From assembly GCA_910584715.1 (NCBI GenBank), contig CAJUAN010000004.1, forward strand, positions 79,082 to 143,081: a DNA stretch of 64,000 nt. Direction: 5' to 3'. The notes under the pieces were generated by a model. It had not been told where the DNA came from. It saw only the letters and a program-made list of their open reading frames with translations, and searched no databases. The position numbers and the translations under genes were made by a program. The DNA comes from an uncultured Oscillospiraceae bacterium (lineage in GTDB: Bacteria > Bacillota > Clostridia > Oscillospirales > Ruminococcaceae). Below are positions 34,232 through 43,181 of this stretch, piece after piece (the first letter of the stretch is position 1; the number at the start of each line of letters is the position of its first letter).

Positions 34232-35209
34232 ATGGCTGTACATATTTTTGTTGTAAACGAGGCTAATTATGACGTTTGTTTCCATAAAGGTATTGTAGGA
34301 CTGCCTGAGCCAAAGGAATCAAGAAACGAGGAAAGTATTTTTGACGGACTGCTTTCAAGAATGGCGTGTATCAAAGAAAACGACTATATTTTAATGTATA
34401 TTACAGGCAGCATGATACTTAAAGGGGTATGGAAAGCGGACGGATATCCTTTTTATGATACTGAAAGGATATGGGACGATAAAGTCTATCCGTTCAGGTG
34501 CAAAATCAAAACTACTGATTTTTGCTTTGAAAGCGCTTTGCGTCTTAACGATATCAACGATTTGCTGAACAGCAATAAAATATGGACGTGGGCATTGAGG
34601 CGCCCGTCCGGGTCAAATGCTATGTTTGCTATTTCAGATCAGGAGTTTGAGATATTAATAAACGAATATTTAAAAATAAATCCTTTTTCTTTAAATCAGT
34701 GGAGAATTTTAGCTCCTTACCCATTTCATGATTCTAATATTATTGAACAGATACATATGGACGGCAATACGCCCAAGTATGAATATTCGGTTATGACATA
34801 TTTAAACTATGGATTTTCAACAGGCAGTTTCAGATCCATTTTTGGAAATTATACAGATCATTTGTGTTATGTACCTACTAATCTTGGTAAAGAAATGGAT
34901 ATTCTTCTTATGTACGGGCATCCGCAAAATAAAAATCAAATATTATCTTATGATATCGTAGAAGTCAAACGTGATAAATTTGATGAAAAGGCTTTGACGC
35001 AGCTTATAGGTTATGAATCCTGGTTTTTGCAGAAAAAGGTTTCCGGCGACATGAATATGCTTCGTACAACTGCAATAGCCAAGTCATTTTCGCCTGATGT
35101 TATTGATTACGTTAGTAAAAGAAAAGAATTTGAGAACAAAACTGTCAAGCTTATAAGATACAGCTGCGATAACGACAGAAATTTTAAGCTGGAATGTATT
35201 TTTAAGTAG
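34232..35209 (+). CDS. EVE (PUA-like) domain fused to a PD-(D/E)XK nuclease
   Basis: 325 residues. The first 150 residues match the EVE fold (KENDYILMYITG, LKGVWKADGYPFYDTERIW, DDKVYPFRCKI), a PUA-like pocket that reads modified bases. The C-terminal part has a nuclease core: EMDILLM, then YDIVEVKRDKFDEKALTQLI and a Tyr (D ... ExK ... QxxxY), as in NucS/DUF91-type enzymes. Together this looks like a modification-dependent endonuclease for defence or repair; activity and target are inferred. It stands alone with its own promoter. Codons are more AT-rich than in its neighbours, which may point to transfer. Confidence 0.75.
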   Translation: MAVHIFVVNEANYDVCFHKGIVGLPEPKESRNEESIFDGLLSRMACIKENDYILMYITGSMILKGVWKADGYPFYDTERIWDDKVYPFRCKIKTTDFCFESALRLNDINDLLNSNKIWTWALRRPSGSNAMFAISDQEFEILINEYLKINPFSLNQWRILAPYPFHDSNIIEQIHMDGNTPKYEYSVMTYLNYGFSTGSFRSIFGNYTDHLCYVPTNLGKEMDILLMYGHPQNKNQILSYDIVEVKRDKFDEKALTQLIGYESWFLQKKVSGDMNMLRTTAIAKSFSPDVIDYVSKRKEFENKTVKLIRYSCDNDRNFKLECIFK

Positions 35210-35275
35210 TATTTTGTATTGTTCACTGATTAAGTGCTTAATTTTAATGTAAATACATATTTTTTATCAAAATAC

Positions 35276-35304
35276 TGGACAAGTTAAAAATAATGTGATA
35301 TAAT
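35276..35304 (+). promoter_or_regulatory. Promoter of the foldase-like lipoprotein
   Basis: TGGACA (35276-35281), 17-bp spacer, TATAAT (35299-35304) with extended -10 TG. Confidence 0.78.
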
Positions 35305-35342
35305 ATAATGTATTTACATTTTATGTGGAGGTTTTACAGACT

Positions 35343-36443
35343 ATGTCTTTAATGAAAAAGGTTTCAGCTGCCGCAGCGGCAGCGGTCATGACGCTTTCTT
35401 TGTCTTCATGCGGAAGCGATACGACATGGGGCGCCGATATCGACGGTACGCGCCTGAGAGCGGGCATTCTCATTTATTTTCAGTCTAATGCAGTATCGGA
35501 AGCGAGTCAGTATTTAGGAGAAGGCGAGACTGACGTCCTTAATATTACGATTGAGGATAAGCCGTCAAAAGAGTGGATTAACGACGAGGCTATTGAAGAT
35601 ATGAGAGAGTATGCCGCAGTCGAAAAAAAATTTACTGAGCTGGGGCTTTCGTTTGAAAATAATGAGGAAAAAGCCGCGTCCAACACTGTAGACCAGTGGT
35701 GGGAATATGTAGGCGAATATTTTGAAAGCGTGGGTGTGAGCAAGCAGTCATACTATGACGTTGTATTAAACAGCCAGAAGCGCGCCGCTATCTTTGATTA
35801 TTATTATGCTGACGGCGGAGAAAAAGCTGTTTCCGACGAGGATATCAAAAGCCATTTGCTTGAGAATAACGCAAGGATCAAGTTTATAAGAATGGAACTC
35901 AAGGACGGCGAGGGGAATCTTCTTAAATCCGACGGCAAGGCTGAACTGAAAAAAATGGCTGAAGACTATATTGAAAGAGCCAAGAGCGGTGAAAGCTTTG
36001 AGGCTATTGAGGACGAATACAACGAGTATTATGCCAACCTTATTGCCGAAGCGTCCGGAACCGCCGGAGCCGAGGAAACCGATGTGCCTGAAGATACGGA
36101 AGTTCCGGAAACTTCGGAAGAAACTGAAAGAATAAGCTATGGTACCATTGTTTCAAAGGGTTCGGTTATACCCTCCGAAAAGGTAGCCGAGACGGTCTTT
36201 GACGGCAGTCTGAATGTGGGAGACTACACTATTGTCGAGGAGGACGAGGTTTGGTATATCGTACACAGGATCGACCTGTTTGACGACCCTGCATATTTGG
36301 ACACTCAGAAGGACTCTGTCCGCAGGGAGCTTAAAGGAGAAGAATTTGACGCTGCGGTTCTTGGCTGGATAGATGGACAGGATGTTACTGTAAACGAAGC
36401 TGCGATCAAGCGCTATAAGCTTGAAAAGCTTACCGCTGAGTAA
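35343..36443 (+). CDS. Lipoprotein, probable PrsA/SurA-like foldase
   Basis: 366 residues, with signal peptide and lipobox LSLSSC, so attached to the outer face of the membrane. The layout (alpha-helical N- and C-terminal parts with LREL-type helices and a middle segment KMAEDYIERAKSGESFEAIE) resembles PrsA-type peptidyl-prolyl isomerases. An acidic Glu/Thr-rich linker follows (residues about 245-265), then a segment like the second half of a parvulin domain (VGDYTIVEEDEVWYIVHRID). The full parvulin signature is not evident, so it may be a chaperone without isomerase activity. The ATG at 35343 has GGAGG 11 bases upstream. Confidence 0.65.
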   Translation: MSLMKKVSAAAAAAVMTLSLSSCGSDTTWGADIDGTRLRAGILIYFQSNAVSEASQYLGEGETDVLNITIEDKPSKEWINDEAIEDMREYAAVEKKFTELGLSFENNEEKAASNTVDQWWEYVGEYFESVGVSKQSYYDVVLNSQKRAAIFDYYYADGGEKAVSDEDIKSHLLENNARIKFIRMELKDGEGNLLKSDGKAELKKMAEDYIERAKSGESFEAIEDEYNEYYANLIAEASGTAGAEETDVPEDTEVPETSEETERISYGTIVSKGSVIPSEKVAETVFDGSLNVGDYTIVEEDEVWYIVHRIDLFDDPAYLDTQKDSVRRELKGEEFDAAVLGWIDGQDVTVNEAAIKRYKLEKLTAE

Positions 36444-36613
36444 AATAATCAAATGCCGCTGAAATCAAGGGATAAGAATTTTTTTTCGATCGTTTTCGAA
36501 CAGAAATTCTATCCTTTGTTTTTTGTCGGACGGGTATTACCTGTATCTTCCTTAAAATGACAGCATATAATGAAACAGCGGATATTTCCGCATTCATTAA
36601 CCACATTGCAGAC

Positions 36614-36667
36614 AAGGAGGATCGCGCGTAGTCCCTATAAGGACATTTGCGCGTGCAGAATATTATG
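36614..36667 (+). promoter_or_regulatory. Distant ribosome site with intervening hairpin before the amidase
   Basis: AAGGAGG (36614-36620) lies 44 bases before the likely ATG (36665). Between them CGCGC (36623-36627) can pair with GCGCG (36649-36653), and GTCC (36631-36634) with GGAC (36641-36644). Folding would bring the ribosome site to about 13 bases from the ATG. This echoes the layout at 11641. Confidence 0.5.
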
Positions 36668-37405
36668 CCAAGTGTTTTTTTAAGTCCTTCCACGCAGGAG
36701 TGGAATCCGTATGTAAACGGAGGAAACGAAGAACAATATATGAATCTGATCGCCGATAAAATGGAACCTTACCTCCGGTCATCGGGGATCGAGTACACAA
36801 GAAACGATCCTAACCGCGATGTCCGCGGAGCGATAAGCGATTCCAACGGCGGAAACTACGATGTACATCTTGCGCTCCACTCAAATGCGGGCGGAGGCAG
36901 ATTTGCGGGAAAGCTCAGAGGCGTGGATATTTACTATTCGCCCTATTCGAGCTATAGCAGACAGCTTGCGACGATAGTTGCAAACAATATGAAAAGCGTT
37001 TATCCCGACCCTTCAAAGGTAAACACGCGTCCCACAACTTCTCTCGGAGAGGTGACGAGGACAAAGGCGGTTGCTGTTCTTGCAGAACTGGGATATCATG
37101 ACAATCCTGCCGATGCGGAGTGGATCAAGTCCAATCTTGACGCTATAGCAAGAAATCTTGTTCAGTCTCTGTGCGACTATTTCGGTATACCTTTTGTTGA
37201 GGCTACGCCTGTAAGGCGCGGTATTGTTTCCACGGACGGATCAAATCTTAACATCAGGAAGTATCCGTCCGTTGACGCAGCGATCATCGGGGTGATTCCA
37301 AACGGAGCGACTATGTCGGTATACGGTCAGACCGGTAACTGGTATGTTATCCGATACGGCAATACCTACGGTTACGCAGCCGCTGATTTTATTACATTTG
37401 AATAG
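36665..37405 (+). CDS. N-acetylmuramoyl-L-alanine amidase with SH3 domain, no signal peptide
   Basis: 246 residues. An Amidase_3 zinc domain (about 1-180; FLSPSTQEWNPYVNGG, HLALHSNAGGG, and the catalytic Glu in VLAELGYHDNPADA) is followed by a bacterial SH3 domain (about 188-246; SNLNIRKYPSVDA, GYAAADFI) for cell-wall binding. It cuts between muramic acid and the stem peptide. There is no secretion signal, as in phage endolysins and some spore-lysis enzymes, so release may need lysis or another route; no holin gene is nearby. The ATG start is chosen by family comparison. TTG 36647 and GTG 36653 are in-frame alternatives. Confidence 0.88.
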   Translation: MPSVFLSPSTQEWNPYVNGGNEEQYMNLIADKMEPYLRSSGIEYTRNDPNRDVRGAISDSNGGNYDVHLALHSNAGGGRFAGKLRGVDIYYSPYSSYSRQLATIVANNMKSVYPDPSKVNTRPTTSLGEVTRTKAVAVLAELGYHDNPADAEWIKSNLDAIARNLVQSLCDYFGIPFVEATPVRRGIVSTDGSNLNIRKYPSVDAAIIGVIPNGATMSVYGQTGNWYVIRYGNTYGYAAADFITFE

Positions 37406-37527
37406 TTTGAGCGGTATGTTTAAAGGCTCGACCCTTTATGCAATCTCGGTATAGAGGTTTTCTGTTGTCTTGGAGGCAGAACCTTGCCGACATATCCGTT
37501 AATGACAGTATGTCAAAAGGCTCAGCC

Positions 37528-37573
37528 TTTTCGGTACGGGAAATTTTTCTCCCGTACCGAAAAAATATTTTTG
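37528..37573 (+). terminator. Terminator of the amidase gene
   Basis: TTTTCGGTACGGGA (37528-37541) / TCCCGTACCGAAAA (37550-37563), 14-bp perfect stem, then an A-rich/ATATTTTTG tail. The T-run is short and slightly displaced. Confidence 0.75.
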
Positions 37574-37579
37574 TAACAG

Positions 37580-37608
37580 TTGCAGTTTGACAAAATGTGT
37601 GGTATAAT
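37580..37608 (+). promoter_or_regulatory. Promoter of the ddl-murI-argS operon
   Basis: TTGCAG (37580-37585), 17-bp spacer, TATAAT (37603-37608) with extended -10 TGTGG. Confidence 0.7.
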
Positions 37609-37659
37609 TAATATGTATATTTATATTCATTCAGCTTTAGTCATAGTAAGGAGCAGCTT

Positions 37660-38718
37660 ATGTCAAAAATCAAAGTAGCCGTTTTGTTCGGCGGCATATC
37701 CAACGAACATGAAATTTCACTGATCTCGGCGTCGAATATTATATCGGCAATTCCAAAGGACAAATATGAGATCATTCCCATAGGAATTACCAAAAAGGGC
37801 AGGTGGCTCTTTTATCCCGGAGACGTCAGCCTTATCCAGTCGGGACAGTGGGAGTCACACCCGGACTGCGTTCCCGCGGTTATACTTCCCGATCCCGTGT
37901 ATAAGGGGATAATGAAGATATCGGACGGAGACTGCACGGTCAAAAAGATCGACGCGGTATTTCCCGCTCTGCACGGTCAAAACGGCGAGGACGGAGCGGT
38001 TCAGGGACTTTTAAAGCTTTCGGGGATACCCTATGTGGGCTGTGATATAATCTCCTCGGCAAACTGTATGGATAAGACCGCCGCCCACACTATACTGGAG
38101 TCGAACGGAATAAAAATGGCAAGGTGGAAAAGTGTTTCCGTCTCAGAGCTTGGAAGACTTGACGAGGTGTGCGAAAACACCGCCGCGGAGCTTGAATATC
38201 CGCTTTTCGTAAAGCCTGCGAACAGCGGTTCGTCGGTAGGCGTAAATAAGGCAAGCTCCTTTGAGGAACTGAAAAACGCGGTAAAGCTCGCGTTCAGTCA
38301 TGACAGAAAGGTAATTGTAGAGGAATTTGTAAAGGGCAGGGAAGTAGAGTGCGCTGTTTTCGGCAAGGATAATCCCTTTGCCTCGGCGGTTGGAGAGATC
38401 AATTCCTGCAACGAGTTTTACGATTATGAAGCCAAGTACATACTGGGTACGTCGGGACTGTCTATTCCCGCGGATATTCCTGAAGTTGCCGCAAAAGAAA
38501 TACGTGAGACCGCCGTTAAGGCTTTCAGGCTTATGGGTTGCTCCGGACTTGCCCGCGTGGACTTTTTCCTGAAAGAGGACGGTACCGTTATTCTCAACGA
38601 GATAAATACAATGCCGGGCTTTACACAGATAAGTATGTACCCCAAGCTTATGGAAGATATGGGAATTTCTCAGTCGGAGCTTGTTGATAAGCTTATTTCT
38701 CTTGCGATCGAGGGATAA
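37660..38718 (+). CDS. ddl: D-alanine--D-alanine ligase
   Basis: ATP-grasp enzyme joining two D-Ala for the peptidoglycan stem. 352 residues. Motifs: AVLFGGISNEHEISLISA, HGQNGEDGAVQGLL, KPANSGSSVGV, and LNEINTMPGFTQISMYP. EFYDYEAKY has the Tyr typical of D-Ala-D-Ala ligases, so it should not make the D-Ala-D-Lac of vancomycin-resistant VanA/B types. First gene of an operon whose second gene makes D-Glu for the same peptide. Confidence 0.96.
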   Translation: MSKIKVAVLFGGISNEHEISLISASNIISAIPKDKYEIIPIGITKKGRWLFYPGDVSLIQSGQWESHPDCVPAVILPDPVYKGIMKISDGDCTVKKIDAVFPALHGQNGEDGAVQGLLKLSGIPYVGCDIISSANCMDKTAAHTILESNGIKMARWKSVSVSELGRLDEVCENTAAELEYPLFVKPANSGSSVGVNKASSFEELKNAVKLAFSHDRKVIVEEFVKGREVECAVFGKDNPFASAVGEINSCNEFYDYEAKYILGTSGLSIPADIPEVAAKEIRETAVKAFRLMGCSGLARVDFFLKEDGTVILNEINTMPGFTQISMYPKLMEDMGISQSELVDKLISLAIEG

Positions 38719-38746
38719 TATACATAAGGTTATTTTGGAGGCTGCT

Positions 38747-39577
38747 ATGAACAACAACGCAATCGGCGTATTTGATTCGGGTCTGGGAGGACTGACCTGT
38801 CTTAAAGAGCTTAACAAGCTTATCCCAAACGAAAATGTGATATATTTCGGCGATACGGCAAGGCTTCCTTACGGTACGCGGAGCCGCGAGACGATTCTGG
38901 AGTACGCCCGTCAGGACATCGCTTTTGTGAAAAAGCAGAACGTGAAAATGATAATCGCAGCCTGCGGAACAGTCTCCTCCGTTCTCGGAAGCGGAAAGAC
39001 TTCCGATGGCGATACTCCTTTTACCGGAGTACTTCTTCCCGCGGCGCAGGCGGCGTGCGGAATAACCCGCAACGGAAAAATAGGCGTTATCGGTACGGAA
39101 GCTACGATTAAATCAGGTTCTTACGGAAAAGCTATAAGAGGGATACGTCCGGATGTTTCGGTTATAGGAGCGGCCTGTCCGCTGTTCGTCCCTCTTGTGG
39201 AAAGCGGCTTTACCGCCCGTGACAATAAGGTGGCGCAGCTTGTTGCGGAGCAGTATCTTGCCCCTGTCAAAAAAGAGGGCGTGGATACGCTTATTTTGGG
39301 CTGTACACATTATCCTATTATAAGGGACGTTATTTCAGACTTTATGGGCGACTCGGTAACGCTTATATCCTCGGGCGAGGAAGCGGCAAAGTACGCCTAT
39401 AATATGCTTATGAGCAGGGAAATGCTCGCCGACCGCGAGGAAAACGGCACTAACACTTACTATACCTCCGACAGCGCAGAGCTTTTCGGGGAAAACGCAC
39501 GGGCTTTTCTGGGAAGCTCCATAAACGGGGACGTTTTTAAGGTGGGGATAGACGAACTGATCTCCGCCGCAAATTAA
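38747..39577 (+). CDS. murI: Glutamate racemase
   Basis: Makes D-glutamate for the peptidoglycan stem. 276 residues. IGVFDSGLGGLTCL, GDTARLPYG, and the two catalytic cysteines in AACGTVSS and GCTHYP. The first motif is ACGTVSS rather than the textbook ACNTAS, a variant I believe is common in this bacterial group. The ATG at 38747 has GGAGG 5 bases upstream; the longer frame begins inside ddl. 28 bases after ddl. Confidence 0.94.
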   Translation: MNNNAIGVFDSGLGGLTCLKELNKLIPNENVIYFGDTARLPYGTRSRETILEYARQDIAFVKKQNVKMIIAACGTVSSVLGSGKTSDGDTPFTGVLLPAAQAACGITRNGKIGVIGTEATIKSGSYGKAIRGIRPDVSVIGAACPLFVPLVESGFTARDNKVAQLVAEQYLAPVKKEGVDTLILGCTHYPIIRDVISDFMGDSVTLISSGEEAAKYAYNMLMSREMLADREENGTNTYYTSDSAELFGENARAFLGSSINGDVFKVGIDELISAAN

Positions 39578-39594
39578 TAGTAAAGAGGAATAAA

Positions 39595-40014
39595 ATGGAA
39601 AAGAACGTTTTGATCAATTTGACAAGTATCAATACCGTGGACGACGACAGCTCCAAAATAGAGCTGACCACGTCGGGTACGCTCAGAAGCCTTAAAAACG
39701 GAGGCTTTGAGCTGAAATATGAGGAATCCGAGGTAACGGGATTCGGCGGTTCTACCACAAGTCTGACGCTTCTCGGAAACAACCTTGTAAATCTGAACCG
39801 CACCGGTACTGCGCCGTCCGACCTGATACTTGAAAAGGATAAAAAGCACCACTGTCACTACGGTACGCCCTATGGAGACTTTACAATGGGAATTTTTACC
39901 CACTGTATTGACAACAATATCGGCGAGGACGGCGGCGACCTGTACCTCAAGTATACTGTGGACATAAATTCCAGCTATGTGTCCGACAACGAGATATACA
40001 TTAAAATAAACTGA
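39595..40014 (+). CDS. DUF1934 (YwiB-like) beta-barrel protein
   Basis: 139 residues, soluble, beta-rich. It matches the small DUF1934 family (ELKYEESEVTGFGGSTTSL, FTHCIDNNIGEDGGDLYLKYTVDIN). The biochemical role is unknown; the fold is lipocalin-like. In Bacillus the relative ywiB also lies beside argS, and that pairing is repeated here (25-base gap), so a link to arginyl-tRNA synthetase expression or function is possible. Confidence 0.85.
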   Translation: MEKNVLINLTSINTVDDDSSKIELTTSGTLRSLKNGGFELKYEESEVTGFGGSTTSLTLLGNNLVNLNRTGTAPSDLILEKDKKHHCHYGTPYGDFTMGIFTHCIDNNIGEDGGDLYLKYTVDINSSYVSDNEIYIKIN

Positions 40015-40039
40015 CCATATAACCGAAAGGAAGATAAAA

Positions 40040-41800
40040 ATGTCAAATCCTATAAAATCCGCCTCCGCGGAGCTTCGTGAGATACTGATGTCCGCCTTGG
40101 GACGGCTTGTTTCCGAGGGAAAGATAGAATCCGTTCCCTTGCCCTCATTTAATGTGGAGATACCGCAGGATAAGTCTCACGGAGACTTTGCTTCAAACAT
40201 TGCTCTTGCCTGCGCTAAGCCGCTTAAATCCGCGCCGAGAAAGATAGCCGAGCTTATCTGCGAAGCTCTCATTCTTGACGGTACTTCTTTTGAGCGGGTC
40301 GAGATAGCCGGGCCCGGCTTCATTAACTTCTTCCTGTCAAGGAACTGGTTTTCGAGAGTAGTTTCGTCGGTTCTCACAGAAAAGGAAAATTACGGAAGAA
40401 CAGACACGGGCGCGGGAAAAAGCGTTCTTGTGGAATTTGTTTCCGCAAATCCCACCGGACCTATGCACATCGGCAACGCCCGCGGCGGAGCTATAGGCGA
40501 CGGACTTTCTTCGGTACTTGACTGGGCAGGTTACAGAGTTGAGCGGGAATTTTACGTAAATGACGCGGGAAACCAGATCGAGAAGTTCGGAAAATCTCTC
40601 GATCTGCGGTACTGCCAGCTCTGTTCGGACGACGGACAGGTTTTGTTAAAGCAGTACAGCGATACCGAGGCGTTAAGTCAGGCTATCTATAACGATACGG
40701 AAAAATTCCCTATGCCCGAGGACGTATATCTGGGCGCGGATATTATAGTACACGCAAGGAATTTTTACGGTGAAAACGGCGCCGACCTTATGAACAAGCC
40801 GGAGGAGGAACGCAAGGAGGCTCTTGTCGCATTCGCTTTGCCGAAAAATATCCAAAAGTTGGAGGACGACCTCCGCAAGTACCGCATTGAGTACGACACA
40901 TGGTTCAGGGAAAGTACGCTCCACAACAGCGGCGCTGTAAGCGAGGTCATTGAGCTGCTTAAAAAGAGCGGTCATACCTACGAGCAGGAGGGTGCGCTCT
41001 GGTTCAGGTCCTCAGATTTCGGCGACGAAAAGGACAGGGTGCTTGTCCGCGCAAACGGCGTGCCGACGTACTTTGTGCCTGATATTGCGTACCACTATAA
41101 CAAGCTTGTGACCCGCGGCTTCGATACCGCGATAGACATCCTCGGAGCGGATCACCACGGCTACGTTCCCAGAATGAAAGCCGCAATGGAGGCTCTGGGG
41201 ATAGACCCCAACCGCTTCAACGCTATAATTATGCAGATGGTCCGTCTTGTCAAGGACGGCGAGACCTATAAGCTGTCAAAGCGTTCGGGAAAAGCCGTTA
41301 CACTCGAAACTTTGCTTGACGAGGTTCCCATTGACGCGGCGCGGTACTTTTTCAATCTCCGCGAAGCCAACTCACACTTTGAATTTGACCTTGATCTTGC
41401 AATAGAGCAGTCTTCGAAAAATCCCGTTTATTACGTTCAGTACGCTCACGCCCGTATCTGTTCAATTATAAGAAACCTTGCGGCTGAGGGCTTCTCTGTA
41501 AAGGAGCTGTCTGCCGAACAGCTGAATGTTCTGGACGCTCCCGAAGAGGTGGAGCTTATACGCCATATCGCGTCGCTGCCCAATACGGTGGATTCTGCGG
41601 CGCGGGATTACGATCCGTCCAGAATAACACGCTATAGTCAGGAGCTTGCCACGCTGTTCCACAAATTTTACGACAAGTGCCGCATAAAAGGCGCGGAGGA
41701 GCCGCTTCTGTACGCTCGTCTCAGCCTTTGCGACGCGGTAAGAGTTACCCTCAGAAATACGTTTGAAATGTTGAAGATCGACTGTCCCGAAAAGATGTAA
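40040..41800 (+). CDS. argS: Arginyl-tRNA synthetase
   Basis: Class I synthetase charging tRNA-Arg. 586 residues. HIGH-like motif PMHIGNARGG, KMSKS-like KLSKRSGKAVTLETL, an N-terminal Arg-S domain (about 1-110) and C-terminal DALR anticodon domain (YVQYAHARICSI to the end). GAAAGGAAG ribosome site upstream. Within the ddl operon. Confidence 0.96.
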   Translation: MSNPIKSASAELREILMSALGRLVSEGKIESVPLPSFNVEIPQDKSHGDFASNIALACAKPLKSAPRKIAELICEALILDGTSFERVEIAGPGFINFFLSRNWFSRVVSSVLTEKENYGRTDTGAGKSVLVEFVSANPTGPMHIGNARGGAIGDGLSSVLDWAGYRVEREFYVNDAGNQIEKFGKSLDLRYCQLCSDDGQVLLKQYSDTEALSQAIYNDTEKFPMPEDVYLGADIIVHARNFYGENGADLMNKPEEERKEALVAFALPKNIQKLEDDLRKYRIEYDTWFRESTLHNSGAVSEVIELLKKSGHTYEQEGALWFRSSDFGDEKDRVLVRANGVPTYFVPDIAYHYNKLVTRGFDTAIDILGADHHGYVPRMKAAMEALGIDPNRFNAIIMQMVRLVKDGETYKLSKRSGKAVTLETLLDEVPIDAARYFFNLREANSHFEFDLDLAIEQSSKNPVYYVQYAHARICSIIRNLAAEGFSVKELSAEQLNVLDAPEEVELIRHIASLPNTVDSAARDYDPSRITRYSQELATLFHKFYDKCRIKGAEEPLLYARLSLCDAVRVTLRNTFEMLKIDCPEKM

Positions 41801-41820
41801 AACTTCTCAGGAGGAAAATT

Positions 41821-42600
41821 ATGTCTATAAACATTGAATGCGAGTATTGCGGCTCGGTATACGACTTTAGGGAACACCGTACTTGTCCGAGCTGCGCCGC
41901 CGTACCGTCAAAGGAGCAGATATCGGTTGCCAGAGCTGCCGCAAAGTCGGAAGCAAATAATAATAGAACGGAAACAGTACGTGTCGTCTATATAAGCCGC
42001 TTTATGCATATCGCCGTAAAGCTTATTCCCGTGTGTATTGCGGTAATATTGATTTCGGCGCTGATACCGGTCATTGCCAAAAACAGCATAAACAGTTCTA
42101 TAGCGAGGAATTACCAGACTGTTGACGAACCTAACTACATAGATCATCAACTGAACGAAGCCTTTGAATTTGACGGCGTTATGACGCTTACAATAACTGA
42201 AGCTTTTATTTCCGACAGCGAGCGGGTAAATACGTTGATTCCCGACGGTATGGAACTGCTTGTGGTTCATGTTGAGTGTTCGTCGCCGGGAAAAGGCTTG
42301 TCATTCAACGGATACTACGACCGCGCTCCATACATAAACAGCGGATATTACTGCCGTACCGCGCTTTCGGGTTCCGCACTTAATTCATGTTCCGAGGTCT
42401 ATGCCCAGAATACTTTTTATCTTTCATCAGCAAATTATACAAAAGAAAACGACGGTTATATGTGCTTTCTTATAGACGAAGGGGACAGGAAGTTCGATCT
42501 CTGCTTTGATGAGATATCAGTGAAAGGATACGCCAAACAGCTTGACGGTATAGACAGGATAAAGCTCGATGTTTCGGAGGGAGGCGGCGCACATGAATAA
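41821..42600 (+). CDS. Membrane protein with N-terminal zinc ribbon and extracellular domain
   Basis: 259 residues: a four-Cys zinc ribbon (CEYCGSVYDFREHRTCPSC, residues 6-24), a basic linker, one membrane helix (about 60-85), then an outer beta-sandwich-like domain (DUF4352-like: FDGVMTLTITEAFIS, MELLVVHVECSSPG). The ribbon is inside and the sandwich outside. The role is unknown; similar proteins are common in clostridia. It lies between argS and a second membrane protein of similar layout. Confidence 0.65.
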   Translation: MSINIECEYCGSVYDFREHRTCPSCAAVPSKEQISVARAAAKSEANNNRTETVRVVYISRFMHIAVKLIPVCIAVILISALIPVIAKNSINSSIARNYQTVDEPNYIDHQLNEAFEFDGVMTLTITEAFISDSERVNTLIPDGMELLVVHVECSSPGKGLSFNGYYDRAPYINSGYYCRTALSGSALNSCSEVYAQNTFYLSSANYTKENDGYMCFLIDEGDRKFDLCFDEISVKGYAKQLDGIDRIKLDVSEGGGAHE

Positions 42601-43102
42601 GGCGGCTGCAAATGTTAAGCAGTACAGTACTACCGAAAAGGTTGTGGCGGTCATGCTTTTGATACTTGCACCCATTGTTTTGATAATGTCGGTTTCCGAA
42701 GCTCTTACGGAAAAGGATATGGTTGAATACGATCTTTACTACAGGTGGGAGATAACCGGCGCGGACGTTGAAAGGCAGTCCGACGGCAGATACCTTATTA
42801 CGGCTCAGATAAAAAATACAAGTGCGTATCGTGCGACGCTCGGCGATTATGCTGTAAAAATCAGGTACGGAAACAACCAAAGCGTGGAAAATGAATTGTC
42901 CTCAAAAAATTATCCCGTAGGGGAGTTGTATGACGTATTCAAACGTCCTATAGTACCTGCGGGACAAACGATCAGCTATAAGCTGCTGGTCAGCCTGCCT
43001 GAGGGTACGACTGCAGTTCGTCTGCAATATGACGGTACTTCTTACGATATGGAGGATATTTTCGGTGAACAGGAGGATAAGGTCTATACGCTGAAGCTTT
43101 AG
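42593..43102 (+). CDS. Single-pass membrane protein with extracellular beta domain
   Basis: 169 residues. A short cytoplasmic start, one membrane helix (about 20-42; VVAVMLLILAPIVLIM), then an outer domain (YRWEITGADVERQSDGRYLITAQIKNTS is split here as a beta-sandwich repeat) like the preceding protein. No family recognised. The ATG at 42593 has GGAGGGAGG 7 bases upstream and overlaps the end of the previous gene, so the two are translationally coupled and probably partners. Confidence 0.6.
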   Translation: MNKAAANVKQYSTTEKVVAVMLLILAPIVLIMSVSEALTEKDMVEYDLYYRWEITGADVERQSDGRYLITAQIKNTSAYRATLGDYAVKIRYGNNQSVENELSSKNYPVGELYDVFKRPIVPAGQTISYKLLVSLPEGTTAVRLQYDGTSYDMEDIFGEQEDKVYTLKL

Positions 43103-43181
43103 CAATTTTGATTTCCAAATTTTTTGAATTTTATAGAATAAATTCACCAAAGCTGTCAAAACTATGCTTGAGGTGAATTTT

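Noticed and set aside
37406..37532. Two AAAGGCTC...CCTTT mini-hairpins as a mobile repeat (MITE)
   Set aside because: Only two short copies, no terminal repeats or target duplication.
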